Notes under the pieces: model-generated
What the model saw: only the letters and a program-made list of their open reading frames with translations
Databases searched by the model: none
Told to the model about the DNA's origin: nothing
From: Sphingomonas sp. TZW2008
GTDB lineage: Bacteria; Pseudomonadota; Alphaproteobacteria; Sphingomonadales; Sphingomonadaceae
Length of the DNA: 64,000 nt
Direction: 5' to 3'
NCBI RefSeq assembly: GCF_002117915.1
Contig: NZ_BDJB01000003.1
Span: 248,001 to 312,000 of the forward strand
In this document: one piece after another, positions 62,093-64,000 of the stretch
How the letters are laid out: every line of letters begins with the position of its first letter
Position numbering within the stretch: position 1 is the stretch's first letter
Made by a program: the position numbers and the translations under genes

Positions 62093-63169
62093 TCACCGCA
62101 GCTTCCAGTTGAAATTGATGTTGTTCCAGCCGCCGCCAGGCGTGTCGTAATATTCCGCCGGCAGCTTGAGCGGCGAACAGCCCTTGAACGCCGCGATGCC
62201 CAGGTCCTTGACGCGCTGGGCGTAGCGCTCGTTCTCGTCGGTCAGTCCGCGCTGGCGCACCACCGTCGGCGTCGCGGCGAGCGTGCCATTGGCGTTGAGC
62301 CGCAGGTTCAGCGTCGTCACGATCTGGTTCGCGCCGGGCCCGGGATCGACCTGCCGGTCGGCGCACGGCTGGATCTGCCGCGCGATCGCCTGGACGATTG
62401 AGGCGAGCGCGCGCCCGTCGATCTTCGCCGCGCGCGGCGTCTGGCTTTTGCTCGTCGATGGCTCGGTCGTCAGCCCCTTGAGGAAATCGTCGCCTAGCCG
62501 CCCGCCGCGCGGCCGCGACGCGGTCGACTTGCTGTCCGTCCCCGATCCGCGTGCCTTGGCCACCGCGGCCGCCTTTGCCTTCGCATCGGCCGCGGCCTTC
62601 GCGCGCGCGTCGGATGCCGCCTGCGCCCGCGCTGCCGCAGCGGCCTTGGCCTGTGCCGCAGCCGCCGCGCGCTTCGCTGCCGCCTCGGCCAGCGCCGCCT
62701 CGGCCTTCTGCGCCGCGGCGCGTTCCGCCGCTGGATTGGGGCGCGGCTTGGGCGCGGGCGCGGGTTTCGGAACCGGTTTGGGCGCGGGTTGCGGCTTGGG
62801 CGGCGCGGGCTTCGGCTTGGGTTCCACCTTCGGCGCCGCCTTTGGCGCTGGCTGCGGCGGCGCGGGCTTGGGCTGCGGCGCAGGCGGCGGCGGGGCCGGC
62901 GCGGGCTCGGGTGCCGGCTGCTCGGCCGGCGCAGGCGGCGCCGCATCGTCGGGCTCGCCGGTCTCGGGTGCTATCGATGGTGCGGGTTGCTCCACCGCCT
63001 GCGGCGCGGTCGCTTCCAGTCCGACGTCCTTGACGAGGCTCACCTCGATCGGCGTCTGCTTCAGCTTTTCCGGATTGGGCGTTGCCAGAAAGCCGACCGA
63101 CAGCAGCCCGAACAGGATCAGATGTCCCGCGCCGGCGATGCCCAGCCCGATGCGTTCGGCCCGCTCCAT
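62093..63169 (-). CDS. tolA: Cell envelope integrity protein TolA-like
   Basis: A 358-residue protein with a membrane anchor near the N-terminus (HLILFGLLSVGFLA), a long Pro/Lys/Ala low-complexity domain (KPAPPQPAPK and similar, then an Ala/Lys/Glu helix from about residue 145-205) and a compact C-terminal domain (ALASIVQAIARQIQPCADRQVDPGPGANQIVTTLNLRLNANG) with two Cys (QPCAD and FKGCSPL) typical of TolA. It spans the periplasm and binds TolB/Pal. Annotation as TolA is from the domain layout and from position between tolR and tolB; the sequence resembles the TonB family too. Confidence 0.92.
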   Translation of the reverse strand: MERAERIGLGIAGAGHLILFGLLSVGFLATPNPEKLKQTPIEVSLVKDVGLEATAPQAVEQPAPSIAPETGEPDDAAPPAPAEQPAPEPAPAPPPPAPQPKPAPPQPAPKAAPKVEPKPKPAPPKPQPAPKPVPKPAPAPKPRPNPAAERAAAQKAEAALAEAAAKRAAAAAQAKAAAAARAQAASDARAKAAADAKAKAAAVAKARGSGTDSKSTASRPRGGRLGDDFLKGLTTEPSTSKSQTPRAAKIDGRALASIVQAIARQIQPCADRQVDPGPGANQIVTTLNLRLNANGTLAATPTVVRQRGLTDENERYAQRVKDLGIAAFKGCSPLKLPAEYYDTPGGGWNNINFNWKLR

Positions 63170-63173
63170 CGGG

Positions 63174-63605
63174 TTATTCGTCCCCGATCGTCACCAGCGC
63201 CACGCGGTTCAGCCCGGCGCGGTTGAGCTCACCCATCACCTTCATCACCTGGCCGTAGCCCAGCACGCGGTCAGCGCGCAGATACACCTGCGGCGGCTCG
63301 CCCTCGCCCGCCGCCGCGGCGATCGCGTCGAGCCGCGCGGGCAGCGCGTCGGCGCTCACCTCTTCCTTGGCGATGAAGATCTTGCCGTCGGCGTCGAGCG
63401 AGATCTCGGTCGGCTGCTTGTCCTGGTCGAGCGGCTTGGCGCGGCTGTCTGGCAGGTTCACCGGCACGCCCGCGGTCAGCAGCGGCGCCGTCACCATGAA
63501 GATGATCAGCAGCACCAGCATCACGTCGACCAGCGGCGTCACGTTGATGTCGGCCATCGGCGCGCGGCGCCCGCCCGAGCGCTGCGAGGGAAGCTGCATC
63601 GCCAT
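63174..63605 (-). CDS. tolR: Biopolymer transport protein TolR
   Basis: A 143-residue ExbD/TolR protein with one membrane helix near the N-terminus. The core motif is INVTPLVDVMLVLLIIFMVTAPLL, in which the Asp within the helix (LVDVMLVLL) is the proton-conducting residue; the periplasmic domain follows (LPDSRAKPLDQD...GDE at the end). Stop 4 bp before tolA; 11 bp after tolQ. The tolQRAB-pal order is standard. Confidence 0.96.
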   Translation of the reverse strand: MAMQLPSQRSGGRRAPMADINVTPLVDVMLVLLIIFMVTAPLLTAGVPVNLPDSRAKPLDQDKQPTEISLDADGKIFIAKEEVSADALPARLDAIAAAAGEGEPPQVYLRADRVLGYGQVMKVMGELNRAGLNRVALVTIGDE

Positions 63606-63616
63606 CGGCTACCCTC

Positions 63617-64000
63617 TCACTTCTCGCGGTCGAGCTGGCGCGACAGCGTCGCGTGGAAGCCGTCGGCGAAGCGGTTCAATCGCGCCTCGATCCGGTTGAT
63701 GCCGTGGCTGAAGCGATTGTACGCGATCACCGCCGGGATCGCCGCGAATAGGCCGATCGCGGTGGCGAACAGCGCTTCCGCAATGCCCGGCGCGACGACC
63801 GCAAGGCTCGTGTTCTGTTGGCTCGCGATGCTGGTGAAGCTGCGCATGATGCCCCACACCGTGCCGAACAGGCCGACGAACGGCGCCACCGAGCCCACCG
63901 TCGCCAGCACGTTCAACCGGTCGGACAATTTGTCGATCTCGTTCGCCACCGCGGCGCCCATGGTCGTCGCCAGCCGCTCGCGCGTGCCCGAACGGTCGAT
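63617..64000 (-). CDS. tolQ: Tol-Pal system proton channel TolQ (partial)
   Basis: The C-terminal part of TolQ runs off the right edge of the window; the frame is open from 63617 to 64000 with no start seen. Visible are RLNVLATVGSVAPFVGLFGTVWGIMRSF (the second membrane helix with the conserved Thr and Gly-rich packing face) and APGIAEALFATAIGLFAAIPAVIAYNRFSHG (third helix). TolQ with TolR forms the motor that energises TolA. Start lies beyond 64000. Confidence 0.95.
   Translation of the reverse strand: MDRSGTRERLATTMGAAVANEIDKLSDRLNVLATVGSVAPFVGLFGTVWGIMRSFTSIASQQNTSLAVVAPGIAEALFATAIGLFAAIPAVIAYNRFSHGINRIEARLNRFADGFHATLSRQLDREK

Noticed and set aside
62494..63033. Alternative frames across tolA
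   Set aside because: Low-complexity Pro/Ala/Arg repeats of the tolA linker give long open frames in all directions; none has a family motif.

Overview
This is 64 kb of GC-rich (about two thirds G+C) bacterial chromosome. The gene set and protein sequences point to an alphaproteobacterium, most likely order Sphingomonadales (Sphingomonas-like). Supporting signs are a class I lysyl-tRNA synthetase, a RibB protein with a decayed RibA half, EcfG-type (GGAAC-N16/17-CGTT) stress promoters, a TolQ-R-A-B-Pal cluster and many GTG/TTG starts. I see no phage, transposon, plasmid, CRISPR or rRNA signature; this is core chromosome with densely packed, often translationally coupled operons.

Layout. 1-4 kb: envelope genes on the minus strand (partial polytopic membrane protein, FAD oxidoreductase, L,D-transpeptidase, small lipoprotein) with an EcfG-like promoter. 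4-9 kb: argG, an MFS exporter, a PmtA-like methyltransferase, and a coupled OsmC / phospholipase D-like pair. 9-14 kb: rpoZ, rlmE-ppx, tRNA-Gln(CTG), an EF-hand protein coupled to tgt. 14-16 kb: a cytochrome P450 behind a near-40-bp palindrome, and a bestrophin. 16-20 kb: a riboflavin operon (115-aa membrane protein, ribD, ribE, ribBX, CYTH protein, ribH). 20-26 kb: TonB-like protein, gltX, prs, PilZ, lysK. 26-34 kb: nitronate monooxygenase, a coupled SRAP-nhaA-deacetylase operon, dipeptidase, a stress promoter on both strands, cyclophilin, M20 peptidase with an unusual leader region. 34-46 kb: PRC-barrel protein, uvrB, M20D hydrolase, metallo-hydrolase, GNAT, TetR, APH-like kinase, beta-lactamase-fold hydrolase, DAACS symporter. 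46-54 kb: acs, marC, folD, yggT, argB, a DUF4214-methyltransferase and a YhhQ-type queuosine precursor transporter. 54-60 kb: nupC, VOC protein, SDR, and an osmoprotectant ABC system with permease fused to binding protein. 60-64 kb: pal, tolB, tolA, tolR and partial tolQ.

How parts connect. The rib operon makes riboflavin, but its RibA-like half has lost all three zinc cysteines, so GTP cyclohydrolase II must be elsewhere. tgt and the YhhQ homologue, 40 kb apart, suggest tRNA queuosine modification from a salvaged precursor. argG and argB are arginine-pathway genes. Pal-Tol, the L,D-transpeptidase and several lipoproteins serve the envelope. The least explained part is 33.7-34.0 kb: an 18-codon ORF behind a 15-nt perfect complement of the 16S rRNA 3' end, a strong stem-loop, and three direct repeats at a 16-bp period upstream of an M20 peptidase gene.
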